A stretch of 64,000 nt of DNA from Adineta ricciae (GCA_905250025.1 CAJNOJ010000034.1:124001-188000), one strand, 5' to 3'. Shown: positions 39,349-51,092, counted from the stretch's first letter. A program made the numbers and translations. Notes: generated by a model not told the origin, from the sequence alone.

Positions 39349-40023
39349 TCATTGTTCTTGCTCTTGCTGTTCCTGTTCTTGTAGTTGTTTCCATGCTGGT
39401 ACATCCTTAAGTGAACGATATTTCGTTAAAGGTTCACACAAGCCGGTTAATTCATTTCGATTCGGTCGACAGAACCATTTGGGTAAACTACGAAATCGAA
39501 AATGAACGTAACAACAATTGCCCTCGCCGCACTCTTCATGAAATTGACAATGATCCCATTCTGAATAAAAACACTATCAAACCAATTCACAAATCGATTT
39601 TCCTTACCCATCTTCTTGCTTTCATCAGTTGCCTTCAGACCTAGCCCCTTATAAAATGGTAATGTGGGTTTACTAATTCCGTAGGGATATAGTTGATTCT
39701 TTGGATTGTAATATGGCGGAATGATCGAGTCGTCTATATTACGTTTCGAACGTTGGTGAGGTCTTGATGATGAACAAATATTGCCTGCTAGGGTTGATTA
39801 AAAAGAAAAAGAATCGATTATTAATGCTTTTTTTCATTCGACTACAACATCGAGTCAGGTATCTACCTTGATTCGAGCGACAAATGAAATCTGAACAACA
39901 ATCACTGTTATCTTGACATTTTTCTCCTAGAAAATGACATTTTTCATTGAAATCTTTGTTGACTGCTGCCAAGCACACGTTTGAAATTAAAAATCCAATA
40001 CAAAACGTAATGACTAGCCACAT
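39349..40023 (-). CDS. Secreted two-domain cysteine-rich precursor with RSKR site (3 exons)
   Basis: Too split for any single long frame. Exon 1 starts at 40023: signal peptide MWLVITFCIGFLISNVCLAA, then a knot-like segment with CHFLGEKCQDNSDCCSDFIC. Exon 2 (about 39787 to 39609) joins in phase 1 as NQAGNICSSS, then QRSKRNIDDS, a furin-type R-x-K-R site, and a Tyr/Pro-rich spacer (PYYNPKNQLYPYGISKP). Exon 3 joins as KKMEWDHCQFHEECGEGNCC and continues KWFCRPNRNELTGLCEPL, ending in a Gln/Glu-rich tail with TGA at 39351-39349. The spacing C-x5-C-x3-CC resembles the first half of the prokineticin/astakine/Dickkopf colipase-like fold, but that is inference from spacing. Likely a secreted signalling or prohormone-type protein of about 180 residues. 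Confidence 0.65.
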
Positions 40024-40286
40024 GAGAACGAATACAACGAGTGTCTGCTTTTTCAGTTGGAGAAGAGAAACTTTAATAATAATAGGATAGATATTGACGT
40101 CTTCCGATACGAGAAATTAAACACTATAAGACAAAAAAGAAAAGCAAACAAATAACAATAACACGAAATCACGGGAAATCTAGATGACACTCTTTATTTC
40201 TCTTTCTATGTACATCCGGTAGTATTCATATACAAAGGAAATGAGGAAAAATTCCTTTTTTCCCCCTTCTCTCATCATGGCTGTAA

Positions 40287-40905
40287 TCAATCATAATTAG
40301 AAGAATTCGAACTATTCATCTTTCGATGGAAAACGAATCGTCTGATATATGAGGAGATTTTGGAAAAGAATCCTAGTGCGCAGAAGGAAAAACAAACTTC
40401 GATATTAGGAAAAGTAGAAACATCATTTGAATTGAAATTCTCGAGATCGGTACTTTCACACATTCTAATGAGTAACAAAGTATATCCACAGTGACAGGCA
40501 ATATTGTGCGCTTCTCTCGTCTCATTATTTCTTTTATCTGAAAAAAAGATAGGTAGATGTATACACACATAAGTGCACACTGAAAGAGCAGAGATGTCTT
40601 CAGATTCAAAAGAAAAACAAATGCATACCATCAAAGAGAATCAACTTCTGCTTGGATTGAGGGTGGAAAAATCGCAATGAGTAGGATAATGAACAAATGT
40701 CATGAGTGAATGGTCGATGCACGCTTATTTCATCATTAATTTGATTTATTCTGCAAGATTTCCTATCGTTCTGTGTTTCTAAATCTTTTTTTCTCTGAAC
40801 TTTCTTCTTCTTTTTCCTCTTCGTTTCTTTTCTCGATGTTAGATCTCGTAACTGATTTTTCTTTCTTCTTTTTCTATTATTTTCCAAAGAATCTAAAAAC
40901 GACAA
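40287..40905 (-). CDS. possible small basic protein, two exons (hypothetical)
   Basis: Frame 40905-40629 (MSFLDSLENNRKRRKKNQLR, then a highly basic stretch) ends at a donor gtatgc and can be joined in phase 1 to 40537 (acceptor ttttttcag). The product continues DDKRNNETREAHNIACHCGY and ends MNSSNSSNYD. I recognise no domain. Splice signals and phase agree, but composition is weak evidence of a real gene. It could be noncoding. Confidence 0.25.
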
Positions 40906-41610
40906 ATCATTAATAGATTTCTATTGAATGATGACATTGCCTTCCGCCTCCTTTTCTTCGAACTTCGATGATTTGATTAACTGTTTAGAAAAATATACAG
41001 ATACTTGAACGAGTGCATCGTCTCTCTCTCTCTCTCATCGACACTCATGTTTTGGAAAATAGCGAAATGATGATCATCATCAAGAACAGATTAACAAATC
41101 TTTTTTTAAACGAATGTTTCATCAAGCCATAAATTGTTCATATTGGTGATTTCTTTACGTGTTGGTCAAATTACATACAATTATAAACGAGAGTAGACGG
41201 AGGGGAGAAGAAAAGTAACGAAGGATCGAACGATGACATACATGTATACATTCATCTATCTATTGCCACAATCCGTCGCTCTTTCTTAATGGGTTACGTA
41301 AATGCTGACACATACATACATACACACTTGCACTATGCATCGTTCTCATGTCTATTGACATAAAACAATACGCAAGAAATTATGTAAAAATAGTAATCGT
41401 CGTCATCGTCTTCGTCAATATATTGCCTAGTCTGACCACATTTGCCGACGCTAATCAAAGTGACAAAGAAAGGAGAAAGCGTGCGAAGCTATTTATTTTA
41501 ACGAATGCCAAAAGCGAAAAACTGATGAACAGGTTCGTTCGACGACATCGACATTGAAGTTTTTTCGTTTTTTTATTCTAGTTCATGGTAAATATTGATT
41601 TGTTCCATCA
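40906..41610. other. intergenic region upstream of the C2H2 gene
   Basis: Contains a (TC)n run near 41021-41036 and a small open frame at 41348-41557 listed separately. An acceptor (tttttattctag) ends at 41581, 29 nt before the C2H2 start codon. Confidence 0.5.
41348..41557 (+). CDS. possible 69-residue secreted peptide precursor (weak)
   Basis: The frame starts at ATG 41348 and has a hydrophobic stretch fitting a signal peptide (IVIVVIVFVNILPSLTTFADA). It is followed by ERRKR, a strong basic cleavage motif, and then a short basic peptide with a further RR near the end. It lies just upstream of the C2H2 gene on the same strand. The hydrophobic part is encoded by a low-complexity GTC/ATC run, so this could be chance or 5' UTR. 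Confidence 0.2.
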   Translation: MSIDIKQYARNYVKIVIVVIVFVNILPSLTTFADANQSDKERRKRAKLFILTNAKSEKLMNRFVRRHRH

Positions 41611-42567
41611 ATGAACTCTCTCGTAATAGAAAAACCACTCTCGTAAGTCGATTATTCAATTAATCAAAGTGAATTTTCTTTGCCTCTGTTCGCGCGAAGA
41701 TCATCTGTCAATGAATCATTGAAATTACCTCACATATGCAGTCAATGTACTCGAACATTCAAAGACATCAACAATTTTCGCGAACATCTCTTCCAAGAAC
41801 ATGGCGAGCTAGGTGTCAATGTTCGACAATGTCATCTGTGTTCGTACGCAACATTATTAAAGTCCAAATATGATTGTCATATTGTAATTCACATTCACTT
41901 GATTTTCTCGTTTGTCGTCAAGATTTTCTTTTCTTTTAGAGATGTCATTTAAATAATCGCGTTATCCGTTGTCAAAAATGTAATTACTCAACCATTAACA
42001 TAAGGTTGGCAAGTTTGCACTGAAATGAATTTTTTTTTAAACTATGTGTTTTTTTCTCGTTCTTTCACAGACATATGTCGAAACATGAACGGCAGCATAG
42101 TATATCTCGTTTGATGCTGTCAGAAACAAAACGGCCTCGGCTGGACACAACACTAATAAAAATAGACAAAGATGACGATGATAAATTAAACAATCCTAAA
42201 TCAACGTTTTCGACATGCTTTCTAACTGATAAAATTCTCATGCCTGATGAAAAAAAATCCCTCGTGTAAGTTGCGAAAGCATACGATATCAATCGCATCT
42301 GATTTTTTTCCTAGTAAAACGCAAATTTCCCGTCCGCATAGTAGCTGCTCAATAGATAACTCCGAACGTTCGCCATGTTTACATCAAACTAGTCTCACAA
42401 CACTACGCAGTAATGTTTGGACATTACTTCGCACGTTATTTCCTCAACTGTCACTCTATTACCCACCGACACTGCTAATTGATAATGATGCAGATCAGTC
42501 GATCGATCGGTTGGTTACAAATCTTATACAAATTCCCACACTTCAAAGAACTTATCCATCAATTTAA
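41611..42567 (+). CDS. Three-finger C2H2 zinc-finger protein (multi-exon)
   Basis: I chose ATG 41611: the exon MNSLVIEKPLS ends at the donor gtaagt (41643) and joins in phase 2 to 41700 across a 57-bp intron. Finger 1 is HICSQCTRTFKDINNFREHL with H-x4-H. Finger 2 is CHLCSYATLLKSKYDCH, completed across an intron (IRCH). Finger 3 is CQKCNYSTINIRH, completed across another intron (MSKHERQH). Later exons give a basic patch (SETKRPRLD), an acidic stretch (IDKDDDDKLN) and a C-terminal segment SNVWTLLRTLFPQLSLYYPP that looks like a protein-interaction helix. Probably a nuclear DNA- or RNA-binding regulator; no named orthologue recognised. Each intron splits or borders a finger. Confidence 0.75.
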
Positions 42568-42700
42568 CTTGTCTTTCATGTATATTTCCTGATTTTTTTC
42601 GCCGAAGAAAACTAATAAATATCTTTATCGGGTTCCGAGTCTTAAGTCACAGCACCAATCATGTATGACATTCGAACGAACGGTATATTTCTAATAGCTC

Positions 42701-42921
42701 TTAACTACATGCCAGATACGACTGGAGAATTAGTTGAGAAAAAGTTGACTTACAGTAGCCGGCAATGGCAAGCGATGTTTGTAAGTTTCCGCTTCAAACA
42801 ATAGAATGGTCTTATCGGACGAAGAAACTTCAGTTTTATTCAATCGTTTGTTGACATCTGATGTCGGAGCTAGCGATTGGAAAATATTGATCAACGGAGG
42901 TAAACAGTCACAGGAAAACAT
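42701..42921 (-). CDS. possible small protein, two exons (hypothetical)
   Basis: The frame from 42921 (MFSCDCLPPLINIFQSLAPT) ends PLPAT at a strong donor gtaagtc and joins in phase 0 to TSYLACS with a stop at 42703-42701. It could instead be a terminal fragment of a larger gene. No domain recognised. Confidence 0.2.
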
Positions 42922-43449
42922 TTCTTAGGAAATTAAACAAGTCTATTGCTCAACAAATACATAGACTATTCTATTGATTTCGAAGAACGCATCGCAATTT
43001 TGCTCGACTCACCCTTAGAATGTACTCATGCATATCGATGAAATGAAGAGATTCTGTTTCCCGTAAGATCGCATTTCTAATGAGCGTGTGTTCTTTCTCA
43101 CGAAACGTTTTTTGCACTCTAGACTGATACGATTTCTCATTAAAATTTTATCGCAACAACACATGGATATTCGCTAGTTTTCACAGAAACCAAGAAAAAT
43201 GACGCTACTTTACAAAGTCTTCAATGCATGCGTGTGAATGTGAGAGAAATGTATCTATTTTCAATGCACGCCCATATCCACCCCTTTAGATAATTGATGA
43301 TTTATGTTCGAAGATGTATGAGTAAGTTGATAGATTTATTGCGAATAAAAATGTGAAAACAATTTATCAGTGTATAGAGCGCGTTTCGATGCAAAAAAAG
43401 GCATTTATACATATATACTAAAATGTGCTTTGCAATTGATACATTGTTT
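42922..43449. other. intergenic stretch
   Basis: No coding sequence recognised. The end of this stretch holds the 3' UTR of the LPMO gene. Confidence 0.5.
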
Positions 43450-44517
43450 CTACTCGCAAACACATAATTTACCACATGTGGCTACGCATGCTTCGTAGAG
43501 CACCGAATTGCCAAGTATCTTGTCCGAAGAACAATTTTCGGAGCAGACTGTTTCACAATATTTATTCATGATCGAGCTTAAATCAAATGTTTCACTAAAA
43601 GTTGCTGTTGAGCGACATTTTCGCAGCGAGACTTCGGATACTGCCGTTGTTTCTGCAACTGGTGCTGAAGTTGGTGCTGTTATATTGGATGATTCGATAA
43701 CTGCTTCTGTTGTTTCAGTTTGAGCAGATTCGTTCGCACTCCTAATGGCTATATCCGAGCAACCAAAGAACTCTTCGTTTTCTCTTCCACAACCAAGACA
43801 TGCTTTGCCATTGAACGAGCCCCAACTGTTACCTGTTCGATATTTCCATTGAAAGACACAATGTTTGCACACGAGATTGGAGGGAAGTGTAACATTCAAA
43901 CGTACAGTCGCTGATGTTCGACTAACTGGATACTGCGTTGATTCGCGATCGACACCTGTTGGTGACGTCTCAATGGTGACATTCAAAAGGTTTAAATTCA
44001 AACATGCTTGTGTAGCATCCTGGTTTGGATCATTATCGATATTACAGACACGAAATTCAAACACACCTAAATGATTTGCTGTTAACTGAAAAACAAAAGA
44101 AAGATACAAGTGTATTCGCCATTCGAGTGAACTTACGACAACTGTCACCGGTATCGTAGCACCTTGAGTATATGTCCGTACAATTTTACCCAAGTACATT
44201 TTACCACCCAAATCGAATAGTTTGTCTTTGAGATCATATGCTTCTCCACAGATAGAACATTTGCCACCTATAAATGTACAAGTTTTCTAAGATATTGCTG
44301 AGATGACATGGTATTTACCATTCACAGTCCACTGATGATATGTTCCTCCACAGAACATCTGCGCATGGTTATAGTATCGACAACACTGATCAAACGCCTT
44401 ATCGAATAGCCATGCCGAACTACGGGCTGGCGGGTCAGCAAGATAACCGTGTCCACGAACGTGTCCAATCAGATACCAACATAGTAAACAACAAAGAAGA
44501 GAACCAAGTCGTAGCAT
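43450..44517 (-). CDS. AA15-type lytic polysaccharide monooxygenase with C-terminal Cys-rich extension (3 exons)
   Basis: A signal peptide (LGSLLCCLLCWYLIGHVRG) is followed directly by HGYLADPPARSSAW, so cleavage exposes His1 of the copper histidine brace. CCRYYNHAQMFCGGTYHQW, then GGKCSICGEAYDLKDKLFDL, match the AA15 core. The second brace His is likely in LTANHLGVFEFRVCN, and CVFQWKYRTGNSWG is the conserved C-terminal core. Exons join in frame at 44325 and 44085-44135. AA15 enzymes oxidatively cleave chitin or cellulose outside the cell. After the core come about 35 Ser/Thr/Ala-rich residues, then a Cys-rich tail of about 60 residues (for example KYCETVCSENCSSDK and YEACVATCGKLCVCE) that I cannot assign. 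It could be a substrate-binding or anchoring module. Confidence 0.88.
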
Positions 44518-45394
44518 TGTATGATAAACAATAAAATTATGGATAATAATGCACTATGGAAAGTCATATCTGTCCCCGTTTTATATGTTACACAGATTGA
44601 AGCGCGCAATTAGTTATTGAAAACAACATAACAATATGACTTGTTCCACACCCTTCTCATCCGAACCGGTAAGCAACAGTGAAGACAGTTATATTTGTGC
44701 AATATCTGTCATAGTTCGGGTGTAAAATAACAAAAAAATAAACTTCATAATTAAGTTGAAGGACAAAAGGTAATCACGAGTAAGCCGATAAAGTACACTG
44801 TCATACTTATTTTGATATTTTTCAATAAACATCAAGGATACATTTGTGTTCGTGACGCACAATGAAACAACACAATTACACAACTGTTTCAAATTCGTCC
44901 CCTGGTTTATTCTGAACGCTTGGCTGCTACGCTGACATTTGTAAGAAGTTTATTATACATTCAAGATTATGATTAGTCGCGACATTTCGTTTTCAATAGT
45001 GAATTTTACATCTCATTACGAGTTTCTTCTTTTATATGACTCTCTATCGAGTTACACTTTCTTTCTGTCCTTTATTTCTCCATAATTTTCATGTAGACAA
45101 AACAAAATGTACACCATCATTTTCGAGATCTCTTCGCTCTTTCGTTCTCTTTCCTCTTCATCCAAAATTTCATATTTTCCTTTCCTTCTTCGTGAGATAC
45201 ACTCACTCATAAAACGAAACGCATTGTAAGCCAATGAGAACTAATTAGTCGACATGACAATCAATATTTAACCTCCAACGGCAACGTTTTTTCTTATTGG
45301 TTATCTCATTGGTCCATCCATTGGTCTCTCGACGCGTTTTGTGTCGTCGCCTCATCCCACCACAATCGACCGGTCAACTCTACTTCGTACATGC
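44518..45394. other. divergent promoter region between LPMO and ACBD3
   Basis: No gene recognised. Includes the CCAAT-box cluster described separately. Small minus-strand frames at 44689-44892 and 45052-45234 lack support. Confidence 0.5.
45296..45324 (+). promoter_or_regulatory. three inverted CCAAT boxes at exact 12-bp spacing
   Basis: ATTGG (reverse CCAAT) occurs at 45296-45300, 45308-45312 and 45320-45324, each 12 bp apart, about 70-100 bp before the ACBD3 start codon. A forward CCAAT lies at 45231-45235. Clustered CCAAT boxes are typical NF-Y sites in TATA-less housekeeping promoters. Confidence 0.5.
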
Positions 45395-46512
45395 ATGGCA
45401 TTATATTATGATGAAATTCTCGCCGGAAACTGTTTAGGTCAAATTAATATCGTACCACCACCTAGTATGACGAAAACCACTATGAAAGAAGCATCGCAAT
45501 CAGTGAGTCTTCTGGATCAATTTGGTTTTTCCCTCGAAAAATTATTTTATATGGCTAGACAATTTCTAAAAGGTATCTTTGACTCGGTGAAGTACCGAAT
45601 ATCATTATGTTGACATTTTCTTTTAGAAAAACAAGGAAGTAGTGATGTTCAATTAAAGTATGGCGATAACATACGTTTGATTGCGTTGTCGAAGCAAGCA
45701 AAAATAGGTAAATGGGATGCATCTCATACACAAGATGTCGGATTTCTTGATGTCGTTGGAAATGATCGGAAGTGAGTGAAATATCATTTGGTTTTCTGAT
45801 AAAATCTTTTGTTTCTTCTCTTTTTTTTTGCAAAGACAAGCATGGATTGCCTTAGGAAATATGTCAAAAGAACAAGCAATGGAAGAGTATGTGAAATTAT
45901 TGTTAGAGCGATGTGTATCGTTTCGATCTTATATCACATCGCAACAGATTGCAAGTGACGCGCCAGATCAGATCGGGTAAGGAAAGGAAAAGGAAAGCAA
46001 GTTTTGTTCATCATCTTAACTGCAAATTTATTTGAAAGTTTTCAGCTGGAAACTTTTTTTAAATAACAGACTCTTTGAATACCTCGACATCTCGTCAGTT
46101 TTTCTTCTTTCTTTTGCCATACCTGTCGGAAGCCAATGATAAGACTCGTCCTTTTACTCGCTGCACGTTCGTGTTATTATCTGTCTAGTTTTTCTGCATT
46201 CATTATCCTCTTGGTCTAACCGGCCGTTTTTTACTCTTTCTCTCAGTCGATGAGCTCAAAATGAAAGAAAATAATGTAGACAGAGCTGCTCCCCGCGAAT
46301 CTGCCATAATATACTTGCATCTAGAATTAATCTGCTCCAAAGGACATAAAGCGTAAGAGAAGAAAGATGAAAATTTTCCGTGAGCTTCGAGTTTTCCTCT
46401 TCATCTTTTTTCTTTGTTTCTATCACGTCGGTTGTTGTTCTTCAACACGAAGGAAAAAAAAGAAAGTTGAGCAAATTGCTTTTCTATTCGTCAAAATTAT
46501 GAACATAAGATA

Positions 46513-46547
<35 letters not shown>

Positions 46548-48644
46548 GCTTTCCTTTGACGTCTCTTGTTCATTCCGTTTCTTAATTAAATTTCTCAACA
46601 AACCAGAAGTTACATATTTAATCATATTGATAACGTGTTTGTGAACACAGCACCTTTTTTCACAGAGAAGGAAGTTATCTTTTACTATTCGAAACGATCA
46701 TTTTCTCATCTAGAAGCAACGATGAAACTCGTCGTGAATTAGAAGAACAAGCTGAACGCGTCAGACAATACGAATTAGCACATTATTCACGTTTAGAGAA
46801 GCAGCAGAAGAAACGAGAAGATTTTCAAAGGTAAATTTACTTTCCAAAATTAGTCCTTTTCGAAAATGAATATTATTTCAGAAAGCAAATCCAAGACGTA
46901 CTCAGTCAACAAACGTATTCGCAGTTTAAAGCGTACGCCGAACAACAATACAAAGACAACAAACAAGCAGTCAGTTTATCTAGTGAATTTGGAGATGTTT
47001 ATGACGAAAGTCTAATTTTAGCAAGAAGAATTAATTCGTCAACTGCAAGAACAACATTTTCAACAGTACATGGAACAAGTCTATCAACAACAATTAATTG
47101 ATCAACAACAACAATTTCAGAATGTACGACTATTTTTTCTAATTGCGAAAGTTAAATTGAATTTGCTTTTAAGAAGATGAATACAGAACAACAACTGCCA
47201 GTGGAAAATGTGATACCATCAATGGGACAATCCTCATCACCATTAACACCAACGAATGTCGAGGCATCACCACCACCGATGGCAATAATCCCTCCACCAG
47301 CAACGAATATAATTCCGCCCCCAGCAATGAGCCCGGTATCACCACCAACTTCACTCAATATCGTTCAACCACCACAAGCTAATATACCCACAGCAACATC
47401 GCCCACGAATGCAGTTTCATCACCATTAGTAGCGAATCTCCCATCGCCGTCGACCATTATTCCACCACCAGCGTCCAATGTTCCTTTTCAACATATGTCA
47501 CCTGTTGGTCCTGTTCCTCACCACTTACCACCTTTGGCACATCCTCCTCCGCCAATAATGCCGTTTCAATCACCTTCAACTAGTCAGGTCGCGGCTCAAG
47601 AAATCAAACTAGAACCAATGCCCCCCATTCAAACTCAATTTGAAACGCTGACCCTCAACACCCCATTGGAGCCGATTACACACATTCCTTCGCAACCGTC
47701 AGTTGGCACCGAGCTGCCACACCAACAATTTCCATTAACACCGATCAATAACGAATCAGCTACTATACACTCCGACGCCGTCGATGGTCAGGCACTTACA
47801 ACACCAGTCGTTGGTGCAAATGGCGAGCTAGTTTTACCGGCGGAGACAGAAAATGCTGGTATGTATTAAAGCTTATCGTGTTAATAAACATCTTTTCATA
47901 ATTATTATGTAAAAATAGAAGCCCCAAAACTAATTCCGGCAAACATGTGGACAAGAAAAGATCTTAAAGAATTCAAAGAACAAATACGTAAAGAAAAGGA
48001 TGCCGTAATTAAAGTTGGCAGTGGTGAAACAGTCACAGTAAGTCTTGTTTTAGTCTTTTCTTAATCTGATATGTCATTCGAAAAGTAGGATAAAGAATTC
48101 CAACAGAATAAACTTATTAAGAGATTTTCTTTCCTAATTAAAAGAAAAGCTTTCTTTGCTTCTTTTCATATACAATTAACCGATTAAACTTCAGGTGCGC
48201 GTCCCAACACATGAAGATGGTCAATGCATATTTTGGGAATTCGCCACTGATTACTACGATCTCGGCTTCGGTGTTTATTTTGAATGGAGTAAATCGGCAA
48301 CAAACACTGTCACTGTTCATGTAAGCGATTCCAGCGATGAAGAAGAAAACGAAGATGGAGCAAATCGTACGTATTCACTTTGACATAACATATGGATGTA
48401 ATTTTTCCTTTGAACATTTGTAGCGGAGAAGAAGGATATAGAAAAAGGAAGTGGAAGTACGAACAAACCTCCGAAACCACCTCAAGATGAAATCGTTCCC
48501 ATATATCGTCGCGATTGTCACGAAGAAGTTCATGCTGGTAGTCACTCATATCCCGGTCAAGGAGTTTATTTACTAAAATTTGACAATAGCTATTCATTAT
48601 GGCGTTCGAAAACACTCTATTACCGTGTGTATTACTCGAAATAA
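45395..48644 (+). CDS. ACBD3: Golgi resident protein GCP60 (ACBD3-like): ACB, coiled coil, GOLD (multi-exon)
   Basis: The acyl-CoA-binding domain reads [20 protein letters not shown], then [20 protein letters not shown] and [19 protein letters not shown] charged Gln-rich coiled coil follows, after a large intron (about 45980-46710) that contains a (CA)13 microsatellite: [18 protein letters not shown], then [20 protein letters not shown], close to vertebrate ACBD3. A proline-rich linker of about 230 residues is specific to this protein. The C-terminal GOLD domain ([59 protein letters not shown]) is nearly superimposable on the vertebrate one. Known role: scaffold at the Golgi that binds giantin and recruits PI4KB. 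The in-frame ATG at 45395 is the first in this exon; an upstream exon is possible. Confidence 0.92.
46518..46543. repeat. (CA)13 microsatellite
   Basis: Perfect dinucleotide run of 26 nt inside the large ACBD3 intron. Confidence 0.95.
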
Positions 48645-48984
48645 ATGGCAATCGAATTTTGAAATGAATGACTATTTCGTTCTTCATATATCTATGTTCG
48701 TCTTCAATTGTGATCTGCTTCTTCATTTTTCTTTTCTTTAAACATTAACCATATCTTCGTTGTTTTTCTTCACCTTTTGTGAATTCTATGTTATATATAC
48801 ATTCATATTTCTCTCTCTATATATTCTATATTCGTACAAGTTTTCTTTTCTCCTATCCGGTCATTTGGGTTAGACGAGAATGAAAAGTGAATGGGCTGGT
48901 TTTTAAATTTTAATAAGAATAAAAGCAAATTATGATTTTGTTTTTCTTTCTTCCTGTCGTTTAATTGGTTAATTATTTTTAGAT
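48645..48984. other. short ACBD3 to C3orf38 spacer with poly(A) signal and splice acceptor
   Basis: Holds AATAAA at 48918-48923, then a pyrimidine-rich tract and an acceptor (aattatttttag, AG at 48981-48982) 2 nt before the next ATG. No coding sequence recognised. Confidence 0.6.
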
Positions 48985-50055
48985 ATGAACACCTGTGAAC
49001 AAAGAGGAGCCGAAGAATTACTGTCAATGCTAACTGATGACGAATTGATGTCAGTTAAAGATACAGTTACGAAATCTATGATATCCACTGAATCCGTAAG
49101 TGCGAATCGTATCGTTTTCGTGTGAATGTCTCTGTATTCATTTTCTTTCTATTGCAGCGTTCGGAGGCGATTGATGCTTGTTTGAAATGTTCACAATCAG
49201 CGATGGAATTGTTACGACGAAAGAAGATCCGGAGAGATATTCTCATGCAATATTTAGCGAAAAAGTCCATTCCTGTCGGTCCAGGCACTGATAAGGTATG
49301 TAAACATTCAATGACGTCTCACGAAAGAAACAAATCCTTATTTGACATCATTTTCACACATCGTCGCGTGTTTTACTCTCGTTCAAGGCATCTTTTCAAT
49401 TTAGGTTAAACTTGTCAAACAGATCATCGATTTTTGGAACAATGGTTGTCAAGCAATAGCTAATAATAATAGCAACAATAACAATAACAGCATTGTCCCA
49501 GCAAATAAGCTGCCTGGTAACAGCCAGTTATCTCATCAATTCACTGAGTGGTTCTACACTTCGTGGAACAGCATTTCAACATTTACGTCAGATCATTTCT
49601 TTCCGGACTGTCAGTTAACTCTCATTCATGAGAATAATCGTCGAGTTTTAGGCTCGTATTATGTGTGTGATATCCTACGTGCTTACGTAACCAATCAAGA
49701 ATTACGTTTCTGCCCCAATCCTCAGTCAAACAAAGTTGAAGAATCCCAACACGGCCTTGTTCTGATACAAATTCATGGTACAATCCATCAACATGGTACA
49801 TGCATAGGAGTATTCGATCAGTCATTTGGTTTAGTTCGTGATCCGAACCATAGTAACAACTATTTGATAAAATTTTGTTTTCTCAACATGCAAACGCAAC
49901 AAGCACAGCAACATCCACAATTATTGTCCAATGCTGAAACAACTCCAAACTATCTTGTCGATATTATGCAAAATTACGATCAAACAATACAACAACAAAT
50001 TGATTCTACTGATTACATTATCGAAGATCCAGATGATGGCGACGACAAAGATTAA
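48985..50055 (+). CDS. C3orf38 homologue (conserved protein)
   Basis: The N-terminal segment EELLSMLTDDELMSVKDTVT and SRSEAIDACLKCSQSAMELL match the start of vertebrate C3orf38. RRDILMQYLAKKSIPVGPGT follows. After an Asn-rich low-complexity insert come FTEWFYTSWNS, ESQHGLVLIQIHGTIHQHGT and CIGVFDQSFGLVRDPNHSNN, the family's best-conserved core, which resembles an NTF2-like fold. The C-terminus is acidic (IIEDPDDGDDKD). The human protein has been linked to apoptosis regulation, but its biochemical role is not established. Exons join at 49096/49159 and 49294/49405. The start at 48985 is chosen because an acceptor ends 2 nt upstream and the alignment begins here. A poly(A) signal lies at 50290-50295. 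Confidence 0.88.
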
Positions 50056-51092
50056 CATACTTGTTCATTTTCTTGTCCTTTCTGTCCAAATGTATGTTCA
50101 GTTGAACAGTTGTTTTTGTTGTTTGTTGAAAGTTCATTAGATGTACATACACCAACTAGCATGTCGATGATTATTACCACATTTTGTATTAAAATGCAAC
50201 GATAAATTTCTTGGGAAATTAGGCGATATTTTAGAAATCAATCAATTTCTGTGCTTTGTGTATATATATATGTTTAGTTGGTTAATATGAATAAAATGAT
50301 TTCAAATCATCAATAAAAACAATTAGAAATACTCGCAAGTGATAAACAATGGAATTACATCATTCGAATTCGTTTCTATAAATAAATCTTCTTATCCTTT
50401 GTATATACTGCTATTTTCATGGTTACGAGAGGAAGAGTTCGTCTATCTCATAACTGACATAAGTCTCTTGATGACATACTATACACATAAATAGCGCTAT
50501 AAATGCATCGAACCCAACGATCACACATGTTCTTAAAAGCTTCTTTTGCTCGTCGACATCGATTATCGGTATTTGCATTGAGAATTAGTAACATGTGTAT
50601 TTACGAAAATAGTAATTATTTGGAGATTATCTCATTGAATGTGAAAATGTTCTGGCTCAAGTCGATTTCTAAACATCGTTATTGCTTGTTCTCATCTCTC
50701 TCGTCCTCTCTCATTAGAATCGACTATTACATTGTGATGTTCAAATATGATTAACAAAGAAAGTTATTTTCTTTCGAAAGATCTTTACATTCGAAGAAAT
50801 GTATTCGCTTTATCGTATGTTTGATTAATCTACGATCGATTCGATAGATATGTATTCTTGCCGTCAACAAGACAAGATTGATAAAAGAACATAAAGCTTA
50901 TACATCTATCTCTGTCTATCTCGCTTTTTCTTCTTATTTAGACTTGTTGGTCTATTTGTATATCTCTCGGTGAAAGCGAAAGTGCCCTATAGTTGAGTAC
51001 TAAAGTAGTTTGAGTGTTTCGAATAGGAAATAAACTTGCAAACGCAATCAATTCTTCATCGAAGGCAGTTTAGTTTCGTGTTTAACTGTGAA
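50056..51092. other. intergenic stretch
   Basis: 3' UTR of the C3orf38 homologue, then upstream sequence of the tetraspan gene. The open frame at 50503-50754 has no recognisable domain. Confidence 0.5.
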
